The notes: generated by a model not told the origin, from the letters alone. A stretch of 64,000 bases of DNA from Branchiostoma floridae (GCF_000003815.2 NC_049993.1:9776624-9840623), one strand, 5' to 3'; numbered from the stretch's first letter, positions 21,301 to 32,622 are shown. Made by a program: numbers and translations.

Positions 21301-24300
21301 GGCATACTGCTGAAATATTTTTTGGTCCTTTTTGTGTTTTTGTCGTCTTTTATATCGTACTTTTCGTTACTTATCTTACTTGTTCTAATGTACCGTTAAT
21401 CCTACTGACCTGTGAGACGAGAGCGGGACTGGCAAAGAGGAAGGAGACGACCCAGATGGCTGCGATGAGCAGGCGCGCACGGCTCACGGTGAACACGCTC
21501 CGGATCTGCATCGGGTAGATGATGGCGAAGTACCTGCAACAACGGGGCGTACACATGTACAGGTCAACATGGTGCCATCTTGTGGTCTTGTGTTTCAGAC
21601 NNNNNNNNNNNNNNNNNNNNNNNNNNNNNNNNNNNNNNNNNNNNNNNNNNNNNNNNNNNNNNNNNNNNNNNNNNNNNNNNNNNNNNNNNNNNNNNNNNNN
21701 NNNNNNNNNNNNNNNNNNNNNNNNNNNNNNNNNNNNNNNNNNNNNNNNNNNNNNNNNNNNNNNNNNNNNNNNNNNNNNNNNNNNNNNNNNNNNNNNNNNN
21801 NNNNNNNNNNNNNNNNNNNNNNNNNNNNNNNNNNNNNNNNNNNNNNNNNNNNNNNNNNNNNNNNNNNNNNNNNNNNNNNNNNNNNNNNNNNNNNNNNNNN
21901 NNNNNNNNNNNNNNNNNNNNNNNNNNNNNNNNNNNNNNNNNNNNNCTTCCGTAAGCGTCAAGCAGGTGGAATCTATAGTGGTGACAGGAAAAGGAATCGT
22001 GAGCCGAATAAACTACCGATCCCCACCCAACTCTCTTTGACTTTGAAAACAGATCTTTAGAATATGCACTGAACGAGTCAGATAGGAGTCACCCTATCTG
22101 CAGAATATCCTACATCTTGCAGATACTTGACTCTGTTGGTGTGTTGGTGTGTTCGGTAGATTTTATCACTACTTTTATTTACTAATTTGCAGGCGAGAGG
22201 TTGTGTAACGATGGAAATTCTAAAAGCGCTATGGGCGGCACAGAAATCCATGTACAAAGCTTATCTGAACAATTTGCACGCGTCAGGATGTTAAATGATG
22301 GAAACATATCAACATATCTGTTTTATGATACATTTTCTAAGCATCTCTCCTTGCTGTGCGGCGTGTGCGGCGCCACGTGTACTAAATGAATACAGTGTTA
22401 TAATCAAATGTTGTTTAGAAAGAAACTAAGACTTGCTTTATGCATTAAGGTGTTAACCAATGGAAGCGACTCTGAAACAATATTAGCGTCCTTTCTTTCT
22501 GATGTCTCTCAAATTGCATTATCGTAACTCAAATGCTATTGATAAAAACTGCTGATGATAAAACATTATAACATTGTAAGAGTTGTAGAGCTTAACAATG
22601 AACCACTTTCATTTCTATCGTGTTCTGAGAAACCTATTACACTCCGTCTGTATAACATTGCCTTAATCAAATAATGTCTATAAAGAAAGTAAAACTACAT
22701 TACGTACACTCTACACATGATGTAGTTTTACTTTCTTTGTAAACACTATTTGATTAAGGCAATGTACAATCTATACGTGGTAGCTCACGAGGGACATTGA
22801 ATTAGCCTGATCAACCACGATATGTGCGCGGCGTTCTTCTGCCCTTTGTATTCCAGAGATAACAGCGCAGACAGGGTTTGTTCTGACGTGGGTAACTCTC
22901 CAGAGAACATCAGCTGTGGTTATGAAATCAGCACCAGATGAGGATGTAATGACAAGAACTGTCAGTGTAAACTTTTGCTACGTGGGCTACGTGACTGGGA
23001 CTCTCATGTTTCAACATTAGCGCTACTCTGGGCAGCAGTGAGTCGTGATAAACATAAAATAAGCTGAAACAAGCTAGGTTTGCATCGATGAAGGTTACGC
23101 TAGGAGGTTATAAGGTACTGACAGGAGTCACGGACGAAAGACAGCGGATTATATCCAAAACAGAAATCTGAACAAGTTCATGTCATTTGGAGATTACGGC
23201 AAAGTTAAGGGCAAATCACAAAGTCATATTCACACTCGCACGTGAAGATATTAGAAAAGCTGCTGGTGTGTGGATAGAGGTTAGCCATGAAGGTAACGAG
23301 ATATTTAATAGAAAAGTGACCGGATGAGGAGCAATGACAAGGGACAGGTGATGATCTCTTTTTATCATATTCACACTCGTGACAAATATCAGAAAAGCTG
23401 CTGGTGTGTCGATGAAGGTTATGCTACCAGGTTATCAGATACTGACAAGAGTCAAGGACAACAGACAGCGGATTATATTTGAAACAGAAATCTGTTCAAG
23501 TTCATGTCGTTTCTACGTTACGGCGAAGTCAGAGGCAAATCACAGAATTATATTCACACTTGCATGCTCGTGGCAGATATCAGCTGCTGGTGTGTTGATG
23601 AAGGTTAGACATGAAGGTAATGAGATATTCAGTAGAGAAGTGACCGGATGAGGGTAACTGACAAGGGACAGATGAGATGATGCTCTCTAAAAGTTACGCC
23701 TGACAGTTTACGGGGTCTTTGCAAAGTTAATCCAGTTGCTTGAGAAAATTAAAGTTTTGTATTGAGACACTAGAGTTGTTTGACCTTGTACGAAACCGTC
23801 ACCTGCGCAAGGTAACATCGTATCATATTAAGCCAAAGTCAGAAGCAAATCATAGAATCAGATTCAGAAGAGTTCTTCAAGATAAAGTTTGACGTCTTGG
23901 GCAGGATACAAGACCTTCAGAATGCCTGAACTTTATTTCTCATCACGTACACATTAACCACGTGCCCGGGCGACCACGGAAGACTCAATATTCGTGTTCC
24001 TTAAGCAAGACAACAGTCACCCAATCAGCTGGATAGACTTCGGAAAGTCCAAATTGCTTGAGTAACCTCCCTTGTCACTGTTATTGCCTTGATGATGAAC
24101 GCGTCTTCCTTGACTGTAAGGATCGATTGCATTTGCATGTTTTGGGAATGGGAAATGGTGTGGTGTCGTAATTACGAAACTTATAACAAGGCATGCCAAG
24201 CGAAGCCAATCTTAGCCATACGCTTTTCATTGTGCTCTGACATACTCGACCTTTTCAAATGTACTCAACTTGGCTGTGGATCAAACTAAATTTAGGTTTG

Positions 24301-27300
24301 TCGATGAAGGTTAGACATCAAGGTAATAAGCTACGCCAAAAAGTAGTCAAGCAACTGGATATGATTTTGGAAACGGTCAGACGTTTCAAACACAACATCC
24401 GTTGTTTCGGGCGTAAGTTTAAGTTTGTGTGGTGACGTAATGCTCGTAATTTGATTACAGTTTTGCCCACTCGAGTGTTTCATTGGCAAGTCTGCAGCGG
24501 AGTACAAAACCAAACCGTTGATTTGCTAAATATTACCTCTTCACAATCAATAACTGGGATGTCCCTGTAGCGCAACTGGTAGCAGGCTCAGTGCTGAACT
24601 CCTGTTGCCAATTACAGATATGTTGCAAAATGGGAGACACTGGTTCAATCTTGGGCGGGGCATCTTTGCGACCGTCTTTCGGATAGGACGTAAAATGAGG
24701 GTCCTGTGTTCGAGAGGGAGTTAAAAGGGAAGGGCGGGTTAGCAACCCCTCCCTGTAAAAATACGCCATGCTGCTAAAACAGCAAGAAAACTGACGAAAG
24801 ACATCGGATGGTTGTCTGAAACGTCTGACCGTTATTAAAATCATATCCAGTTGCTTGAATAACTACTTATCGGCGTATCTTATTACCTGGTTGTCTAACC
24901 TTCATCGACGTAGCAAGAACACTTGCTGGCCTATGTGCCATTAGGAACTGCAAGGGTCGGAATGAACGAAGAAACAATCGATAAGTAGATCAATGAATTA
25001 GATGTTAGTATTATAGGCACGTGGAGTTGAAAAGTAGTCTATAATTCACCTCACCAGAGTCCTTTATCTGTTGGGAACCGGTCCAGGGTAAAAGAAAACC
25101 TGGCAGGCAGAGAACTACCTTTATAGACACACTCAAGCGAGATTCCGGGCTCGACAGACTGAGCAGCACAACTGAACTAAGTTTACTGATGAAGGATGGG
25201 GAGGAGTGGAGAAGGAGGGTCCAGCATGCTTCCCGTCTTGGCATCTGATGATGTCCTCGACTGAACTGAACTTATCTGTTGGACACGCCTATGGTTCACG
25301 TTCTATTTTCATCTGTCAAAAAAAACGAATTGATTTTTATGATGCAGTTCGTCGCTTCTTAACCGCCCACCAGTAAACAAGTTAGTCCTTTATTTATTAT
25401 CTATAGGCTGAATGTTTTCCTGTACGGTAGGTTATAGCGCATGAGCGTTAACGTTTGATCATATTCTCAAACGTACGGCGCCAGCATTGAGTTTTCTCAG
25501 GCTAACATCAATGTAAAAAGTCTTATTATCAAATCACTGTTAGTGCTACACCTCATTTTCTCAGTCAGCTACCATTGAATTAACAAAACTCTCATCATAA
25601 AAGTACTTCTTTCATTGATAACGAAGTGTATTTTTGTCTTTCAAATCATACTTTTATGTCAATCATAAAGGCCAATATATTTCATATAAATTCAATTTTG
25701 GTCGCTAAGTGGTTTTTAGCAAATCGAAAAGGAGCCTCAATTAGAATAACGCCATTTTATTTAACAACAAAGGCAACTGGGCGGAGGCAGTTCGAAAAGG
25801 ATAAAAGAGTTATTTAAGGATCTCAAAGTTCTTAGTTTTTTAAAAATAATTCTCAGGGGGTACGCTGCTAACATCTTTTGTCTTCTTTGGCAATTATACA
25901 TGTAGAAAGTCTGTCTTTAACTCTCCTTAGACGACAACACGAAAGCTAAGGCTACTGGGCGGAAGCACTCCGAAAAGGATAAAAGGATTTATTCAAAGGT
26001 CATATAGTTCTTAGTTTTATCATTCTCGGGGGTATGGTATCATCATCTTTTGTCTTCTCTGGCAATTAGGAAATGTAGAACGTCTATATTTAATTCTCCG
26101 TAGGCGCGGAACACCAAAGACTACTGAACGGAAGTACTTAGAAAAGTATAAAAGAGTTTTTAAAGGGTTTTAGAGTTCTTATTTGTATCATTCTCGTGGG
26201 TATGGTATCAACATCTTTTGTCTTCTCTTGCAATTATCCATGTAGAAAGAAAGTCTATCTTTTACTCTCTGTAGGCGCGGAACACCAAAGACTACTGGGC
26301 GGAAGTATGTACTTAGAAAAGTATCATTTTCACCGGTATGGTATCAATATCGTTTGTCTTCTCTTGCAATTATCCACGTAGAGAAAAGTCTATCTTTAAC
26401 TCTCTTTAGACGACTGAACACCAAAGGCTACTGGGCGGAAGCACTGTGCACAGGATGAAGGAGTCGTCTAAGTGTCTGTTTCCTGGGGAAAGTTTGTTTG
26501 AGTGGCTGCCGTGGCGATACCGATAACGACATCCACTAATTTCCTGTCGCATTGATCTGTATGATTCCGATCAAAGGTAAATCGTCTGATCATTAACACG
26601 GGCGCCCTTCGAAGGCCCGCGGTCGTGACTGGCTAGTATTAAGTCCTCCAGTCGAGGATGTTTGCGTGTTTTCACTCAGAACGATGGAGGGACCACTCAG
26701 TGGGACCGCGTGGCGCAATCGGCAGCACGTTTGACTCAGGTCCAGAAGATCCAGAGTTCAAACCCCGCCGTGTCACCGATCTTGTGCGCATGCCCTTGGG
26801 AAAGGCACTTTACACGACTTTCCTATATAGGCTACAAAAGTCTTCAGCAAATTGAAGTTGGTAGCCTCAAAAACGAAAGAAAGATTTGCGCTTGTCCCGA
26901 AAACGCACGCGTTCTACCCAGGCCCCTCCGTACACCTAGCAATTTCAGTAAATACATCACAATTTTATCAGTGTACTCAGCAATTACTAGCATGCATACT
27001 AGTTGTTAAGTATACCGTTGAATTGATACTTAAATGGATGGAATTGCCGTGTATTTGTTATTCCGTACAGTATACTTAGACATCCCTGTTATTTTCCTAA
27101 CTAAAGCACCCGAGATAACTTTAATATAGGCTTGGCTCCAGGAAAATTCTGTCCAGACAACGCGGTATTAAAGGCTTGTATCGTTGGGTGGTTATATTTC
27201 ATTTTGTTATATTTTAACATTTGACCAAGAAATATATTTAGAAATTGTTAGTCACAATGATCAGTAGTAATGTAACATTTCCATTCAAAGACATACATTT

Positions 27301-30300
27301 ACCGTCCCATTAAAGACTGCTTCTTTTCTGGTGTTTTCCCTTTCAATTTGTCGGGGAGATCACACAAATTAGCGTGTTTCACTTGTATAGAACGTTTGGC
27401 TGGCTAGCTGTAGTCAGCCTTGAATTGAGATGAACTTCTCAACCCCAATCCGTATTCCCCGGCCCTCTGTTCTTGAGTATTTTACACCGTTTTAAAGTTC
27501 CATGCACTTAAACAGATATCTAACTATATTGTTTATGTAATAGGATATACACAATAGGGCATACACAACTTTAGAAACCTTCTCTTGCTGATATTTTTCC
27601 AATCCCCCCCCCCCCTAAGTTAATTAATCAGATCAGTAAAACTTGGTCTATTCTGTGCTGCTTTTTCAGATTTAGCTACCCGATCGATGCGGTTTGATGC
27701 GGTATTCCTTAAGCCCCCTTCACACTAGAGCACGAATGAGCCGGAATGCCGTCGGAATGAAAATTCCTTTCCATTCCTTTCCATTCCTGGCAATTCGTAG
27801 TGTGTTCTAACTGCATTCCAGCTACTTGTGCCCGTTCTTTCGGCTAGCCCGAAAGTTTTTGACGTGTTAAAAACTTTCGAGGTGCATTGGAGTGCAATGG
27901 AGAAATATCGAATGGCATTCATAGTGGATTCTAAGTGTATTCTAACTATTCTAACTGCAGTCTGACCGCATTCTGTGGCATTCCAACATTATTCGAAGCA
28001 TTCTTATCTCATTCGATGGAGAATCGAAACGGCAAGCCATCTCGAATCCTGCCCGAATGTGGCCGAAAGAATATCTGGAATGTAGTCGGAATGTCTAGAA
28101 TACACTACGAATGCACAGGAATAGAAAAGATTTTTCATTCTGACGGCATTCTGGCTCATTCCTTCTCGTGTGAAAGGGATTTAAGGCCCATTTGGAATTC
28201 CCACCCGAATGGCCCCGAAAGTGGCACGAATTTGCAAATAATTCATNNNNNNNNNNNNNNNNNNNNNNNNNNNNNNNNNNNNNNNNNNNNNNNNNNNNNN
28301 NNNNNNNNNNNNNNNNNNNNNNNNNNNNNNNNNNNNNNNNNNNNNNCTATTGTCTAAGTGAGAAATTCCCCTCAACCCATAAAGATACGGGACCCACATA
28401 CAGGCATTATATATGTGCATATACATGACATTGTGTATATACGGGCTCAGCAGGACACGGGTTAAGGAGATAGTTCCCCCTTTATACCCTCATCTCGCTT
28501 TGACATATTACCTTTGGGACGGGATCACTCTGTAACATTTGCCATCTCCATCTCAGGTTAATACAGTGTGACCCCAAGGATTCATTCAAAGCTTCTGTAT
28601 GCAAATAAAATCGCCGCGTTTTAGTTAGGACATTATCTGCACTCCCATCCAAGGATTCCAAACATCCCTTTGAGACTTCTGTATGCGGCTGAAATCGCTG
28701 CGTTTTAGGTAAGATCTTATCCGCGCTCTCAAGCAATCTAAGCGAGCTGTTGTCGAGTCCCCTCACGCCAGAATATAAACCGAGATTTGGTGCGGTAATA
28801 TTCAGCACCTCACCTGTCAAGGTTTGGAGGTTCACGCTGTGACATATCTGAAAAGAATACTGAATGGTGACGTAAACTTTACCAAGTTGATCATGATTAT
28901 TTCATATCATCATGCCTGGCGTACCTCCATACCGTATCAGCCACACGGTGATTTCCTCCATTTACCCGGACGGGAAACCTGGCGCATCTCCGTCTTGTAT
29001 TCAGCTAGAAGAAAGGGTATGCCATCCCACAAGGCGCGGTATAACCCCAACGGTGCTGTTTATATATACGTAATACGCCGTATGACTCTACTACTTCTAC
29101 TATTTCATGTCGTATACGTATATTGTTCGCGAAGTCCAGCCAAGACAAGACGTCTATTGTGGAGTCAAATGGTAGAGTGGCCTGCGGACACGACATTGGG
29201 AAATCACGGGATTGATTCCTGCTTTCTTGGCGAGACATTGGATCCCTGGGATGGGCACTTTACACAACTTTCCTCAATCCATCCAGGTACAAAACAGGTA
29301 CCTGGGAGGGAAGCCGTGAGTTCGATTCCGGCTTTGTCGCTCACCCGATATGCACACTACTTCAAAGGGTTGCAGTCCTTAGGAAAGGACGTTAAGCCGT
29401 GGTCCACTGTTCATTGTGCTTGTCGATAAGAGCTAGGGGAATTTCCCCGGTACAATAAACCCGTAAATACTGTACATAGCGTCTGTCCTCTCTGTCACAA
29501 CCAGTGCAAGACTAGCTCTTACGTGAGCTAAAACTGGATCGAGATCACTTTCCTTTTTTACCTGCCTTCGGTTGGGTAGGGCGGTGTGAGGAGAGGGAAG
29601 GGCTCCAACTCCCAGAACTACCCTAACACAGACAACATGATGTAACAACGTTAACCCACTGTCCCTTTGGCTTCAAAGGCAATGAGACCTTCACCTTGTT
29701 ACATGTATTTCCATATGATCATGTAACCTTATTTGGACCATAAGGTTTATACAATTATCCTTTTCTAATTATGGTTATCCATTTCGCTGAACATTTGGAC
29801 AGCTTATAAATGTCGTTTATTACAATTGTATTACGGTATTGTAATATGGTATATTCAGTGTAAGGGAATGAGGTTCTAGAAAAAAAACATTCTTGCACAA
29901 AGGAAAAGTCTCCTGCCCAAAAAAATAGTAAGGTGAAAAATCAATACATGAAGACCATTGATCAGACATTGAATGCTCATGTATAAAAGCGAAAATGACG
30001 GGTTCTGATTAGCAACAACCATGAGTTCTACAGTAGACAATTGAGGGCGAATCTACACATCAATTTTGGACTCTCATAAGGTGGGTTCACACGTGCGTAT
30101 ATATTTAAGTCCGTATGAGGCGCGCATGAAATTATTTGCCTCCACCAGGCCCCACAGGTCGTTGGAAAAATATTAGAAATTGGACAAACGTAAACAGGTA
30201 ACATGTCAGACGAGTTAGCTGGGTCGCTAACCATACTTCTCGGTTAGCTAACTCATCTGGCATGTTATGTATCTATATCTGCCAATTTGTACTATTTTTC

Positions 30301-32622
30301 CCGCGACCTGTGGAGCCTGGTAGATACTAAGAGCTTCATACGCACATCAAACGGACTTGAATATATACGCATGTGTGAACCCACTATACACAGTTTTGAC
30401 ATTAATTTCTTTTTACCGTTTCCTGCCCTCTCCTAAATCTGTTGATCCTAGATCTGATACACGATAAGACGTTGAAAATGGTTCTTTGAAATTGAGTATT
30501 AAGTTCTTTATGCGCAATCACAAACTATCACCTGCCAATTTTTCGGTAGGCCGTCTGCTCCCTTCCTCAGGGAGAAACCACGTAGCAGTGGGAAGTACAA
30601 CCACACAGACGAAGGGAGCTGAAGTACGGCCGGTACATTGGCAGGTAATTGGTATTGATGATGATGATGGCTGTTACTTCGTATCCGAAGATTGCTTCAT
30701 CCGAAGGCAGACAAGGTTGCTTAGACGACCAGTCTGCCTGGCCTGCACGTGACTTTTTAAGGTGAAGGAGGGGTGTGCACTCTCGTCTACTGGCGCACTA
30801 AGTCCTACAGGGACAGAACTGTTTGCCACGTAAGACGGCCCCAGCAGATGCAGGTTTATTATTTGGAGTTTCCGTCTCCTAGGAGGACTTCCGACCAAGG
30901 ATGTAAGGGGTTCCTCCTACCCCTGACTCGTGTGTCATGGCGGGTGCGTCATGCCCGAACATGCCCCTATGGCCTGTCACCACCACAAAGGCCTGTCACT
31001 GCCACTAGCCGCAGCTATGTACTCATTTACACCTGAGTTAGGTGAGGAAAGTCGTGTAAAGTGCCTTTCCCAAGGGCACAAGATCGGTGACACGGCAAGC
31101 GGATTTGAACCCGGGACCTCTCGGGTCTGAGACCAACGCGCTCCCGATCGTGCCACGCGGTCCCACAATTGGTATTACCTGTGTAGAAAACACCTGGATG
31201 CACAAGTTACCAAACCGATGAAACTGTTTCCCGGGTTCTTTGACCGATTTGACTTTTAGTCATGTAAAGAAGTTTTTGATACCTCGGCAAAGGTTCTTAT
31301 ATACATGAGAATGGGAAAAGCGGCTATAACTATACTGACTTCAGTTGGATGGAAAAGACAGTGGAAGCACATGGATGGACTCCCCCTCCCAATACCCGTT
31401 TTTAATTGGGGTATAACAAAATAAAAAAGTAAGAAAACTAGACAAGAGGGACAAGACGTTTTTTCACTGTTTTCATTTTTGTTAACATCATTTCAAAGAA
31501 CATACAAGAGAAGAAGGAAAGAAAAAGGGATGTGTCAAGCTACCCACGACAGGTTACCCTAGACACGGCGGATAACATCCCACTGCCCCTATGGCCTCGA
31601 AAACGTTATCGTATTACACGAACATACTGTGTATCCTTTACATGTGGCACTGTTGAAACAAGACACCGCTATCTAAGTCAAATAGAAACGAGAACATATC
31701 GGAGACATGGAACAAAAAGATGTAGTCAAACTACAAAGTATCTACTCTGGGAACCGGGAGCCCGGGAAATCGTTTGAAAAGATGCCAACAGAAACCAGTG
31801 AGTCTGAAAATGTTTTGGGGCGCGCTCCAATAGGCTAATCCCTTCACAAAATGCTCTTGTCAAAAACTTCAATGAAGACTTGTCTTCAGTAATATTACTA
31901 ATAATAATAACGTTATTGCAAGTTCGTCCCCGAAGGCCAAAGCGTCGGTATACATAATTAATTGTATACTTAACAAAGAATGGAAATCAGATTTATAGAT
32001 AAATTAAAAGGGAATTAAGAACTAATCTAAATCTACTTCTACTTAAGCTCTTTGATGAGTTTGACTTCTTTTCCGTATGCAGTGGGAAATAAATTGTGCA
32101 ACATTTTTGTAGATAAAAGGTTGGACTTAATGGATGAGCTGAAGACCATAGCGGTGATCTAAACTTACATGTTCAGCCAGTGAAAAGTAAATTGGTGTCT
32201 CACCTCTCTATGGAGATGCAGGTGAGCGTGAGGACGGAGCAGATGACGGACAGGAACTGCAGGAGTGCCGTGGCCTTACACAGGAAGCCGCCCAGCTGCC
32301 AGGACGGCAGGAAGAACTCCGCCGCCTTGACGGGCACGCACAGCGCCACGATCAGCAGGTCCGCCGTGGCCAGGTTGCCCAGGAGGTAGTTGGTGGTGGA
32401 GCGGAGCCGCCGGAAACGCGCCACGGAGAAGATCACCAGCACGTTCCCGACGGTGCCGAGAAGGAAGCAGACGGCGTAGGTCAGGATGGTGGGCACGGAG
32501 ACCGGCAGGTTCTCCAGGATGGCGGCCGCACCCACGTAAGGCTCGGGGAGGGTCGCGTTCGGGCCCGTCGAGTTACTGACGTTCCCAAAGGTCCAGTCGA
32601 ATTCACTGTCATCAACTGCCAT
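18082..32622 (-). CDS. Class-A (rhodopsin-type) GPCR, neuropeptide-receptor-like, 623 aa, 6 exons
   Basis: A seven-transmembrane plasma-membrane receptor. Coding exons (minus): 32622-32204, 21533-21410, 20627-20442, 20058-19390, 19117-18899, 18336-18082; lengths 419, 124, 186, 669, 219 and 255 nt sum to 624 codons with the stop. Class-A landmarks: GNVLVIF in TM1 (Asn60), LATAD in TM2 (Asp88), Cys115 before TM3, S-I-E-R at the TM3 end, IWVVSFLFASP in TM4, the paired ECL2 cysteine in IYHCQQVW, FVLPM in TM5, FALCWCP (CWxP) in TM6, and NSCVNPVCYAFMS (NPxxY) in TM7. The amino terminus has N-V-S, N-S-T and N-A-T sequons. ECL2 and TM5 wording suggests a peptide receptor (cholecystokinin/NPFF/orexin-like group), but I cannot name the ortholog. 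The intron between exons 1 and 2 is 10.7 kb and contains two N-gaps. A close paralog lies head to head at 48039-54320. Confidence 0.9.
19390..20058 (-). CDS. Minus-strand GPCR exon 4: long third intracellular loop
   Basis: One phase-0 exon of 223 codons forms nearly all of ICL3 between TM5 (…REILRRRRK) and TM6 (ILRMLLVVVFVF). It starts VLRQRVTADAEVEDEK and ends STHVLADEEGMK at donor GTAAGG. The content is hydrophilic, with serine-acid stretches (EEALSSAEEDEKP, LLLPQDSEEEDRG) and basic stretches (RKSSKDLLRKYKSLP). The plus-strand paralog has a much shorter loop that keeps the C-terminal end (QVQVLGDENGLQ). Large plus-strand frames over this exon are shadows. Confidence 0.85.
20240..20390 (+). 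mobile_element. SINE 3'-half fragment in GPCR intron 3
   Basis: GTCTTTTGTAAGAGACGTAAA…GTTAAAAGGCAGAAGG…CCTGTAAAAAATACCCTGCT…AAACAGCAAG matches the tail of the SINE at 24552-24785. Confidence 0.55.
20860..21110 (+). repeat. Minisatellite, unit GGATGGTGTTCAGCACCAAGG, ~43 bp
   Basis: Five to six units with the core TGTTCAGCACCAAGGACAG, in the intron between GPCR exons 2 and 3. The same core is found singly at 4335 and 4498 (AP3D1 intron 7) and, reversed, at 17228-17515 and 49850. Confidence 0.8.
21601..21945. other. Assembly gap (N)
   Basis: 345 N in the intron between GPCR exons 1 and 2. No exon is missing, since the phases of exons 1 and 2 match. Confidence 0.95.
22655..22765. repeat. Near-perfect hairpin, 46-bp arms, 19-nt loop
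   Basis: Arms 22655-22700 and 22720-22765 (ends ACATTGCCTTAATCAAATA and complement) differ at three positions by eye. No clear target duplication; a tiny MITE or a transcribed hairpin. Confidence 0.85.
23084..23690 (+). repeat. Two ~320-bp direct repeats
   Basis: GTCGATGAAGGTTA…GACAGCGGATTATAT…GAAACAGAAATCTG…AGAAGTGACCGGATGAG occurs from 23084 and again from 23409. Parts resemble the ends of the foldback element at 24301. Confidence 0.75.
24301..24910. mobile_element. Foldback element with ~110-bp inverted ends, interrupted by a SINE
   Basis: Left end CGATGAAGGTTAGACATCAAGG…CAACTGGATATGATTTT…GGTCAGACGTTTC (24301-24410) is matched by its complement at 24805-24910. Related ends lie at 46550-46795. 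The middle (24552-24785) is a tRNA-derived SINE. Confidence 0.75.
24552..24785 (+). mobile_element. tRNA-derived SINE nested in a foldback element
   Basis: A-box-like TAGCGCAACTGGTAGCAGGC and B-box-like GGTTCAATC, then a tail CCCTCCCTGTAAAAATACGC…AAACAGCAAG shared with the 20240 fragment. Same + orientation. Confidence 0.65.
25768..26460 (+). repeat. Tandem array, ~5 copies of ~165-180 bp
   Basis: CTACTGGGCGGAAGCAC/GTAC…AAAAGGATAAAAG…GTTCTTAGTT…GGTATGGTATCA…TTTTGTCTTCTCTGGCAATTA repeats from 25770, 25951, 26120, 26290 (shortened) and 26425 (start only). Confidence 0.75.
26694..26835 (+). mobile_element. tRNA-derived SINE
   Basis: GTGGCGCAATCGGCAGC (A box) and GAGTTCAAACCCC (B box), followed by CCCTTGGGAAAGGCACTTTA, the family core shared with 29240, 31050, 39280, 51060 and 62640. 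Confidence 0.75.
27713..28180. mobile_element. TTAA-flanked foldback element (piggyBac-type MITE candidate)
   Basis: TTAA at 27709-27712 and 28181-28184. Inner ends GCCCCCTTCACACTAG and (complement) ATCCCTTTCACACGAG, then matching GAATGAGCC-G/A-GAATGCCGTC. The interior is full of GAATG/CATTC words. No coding capacity. Confidence 0.75.
28246..28346. other. Assembly gap (N)
   Basis: 101 N in GPCR intron 1, just beyond the TTAA element. Confidence 0.95.
29150..29470 (+). mobile_element. tRNA-derived SINE, probably full length
   Basis: GTCAAATGGTAGAGTGGCC (A-box region), GGATTGATTCCTG (B box), GGGCACTTTACACAACTTTCC core, CATCCAGGTACAAAACAGGT, and a tail AAAGGACGTTAAGCC…CCGGTACAATAAA. Confidence 0.65.
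30081..30384. mobile_element. Full-length foldback element (~150-bp arms)
   Basis: Ends GTGGGTTCACACGTGCGTAT and complement at 30384. Inner pairs continue (GACCTGTGG with CCACAGGTC; AGTTAGCT in the centre), so nearly the whole 304 bp is an imperfect palindrome. I see no certain target duplication. Confidence 0.8.
31035..31172 (-). mobile_element. tRNA-derived SINE, minus orientation
   Basis: Reverse complement has GGGACCGCGTGGCACGATCG, B box GGGTTCAAATCC and the CCTTGGGAAAGGCACTTTAC core; a close relative of 26694. Confidence 0.75.
32204..32622 (-). CDS. Minus-strand GPCR exon 1 (N-terminus to end of TM3)
   Basis: The exon starts at the ATG at 32622 (MAVDDSEFDWTFGNVSNSTG), covers TM1-TM3, and ends in phase 2 inside the Arg codon of the E-R motif at donor GTGAG. 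From 32583 to 32199 it matches 48075-48459 of the plus-strand paralog with three mismatches, all synonymous. The first 13 codons differ between the two genes and the intron differs from the sixth base on. It is markedly GC-rich compared with its flanks. Confidence 0.93.

Larger units (their letters stand above)
21946..32203. other. Long intron 1 of the minus-strand GPCR
   Basis: About 10 kb without any gene I can support. It is filled with foldback elements, SINEs and tandem repeats listed separately. Confidence 0.7.

Noticed and set aside
21371-22060. Open frames that run through N (also at 38626-39165, 60352-60826, 58737-59054)
   Set aside because: The frame is only open because the gap has no sequence. 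The 21410-21533 part is a true GPCR exon; the rest is not.
26694-26770. tRNA gene suggested by A and B boxes
   Set aside because: No full cloverleaf or anticodon stem could be drawn; several diverged copies with the same 3' core exist, so it is a SINE.
28824-29429. 201-codon open frame on the plus strand
   Set aside because: The last third lies in a tRNA-derived SINE (29150 on), composition is not protein-like, and no splice sites or homologous motifs are seen.
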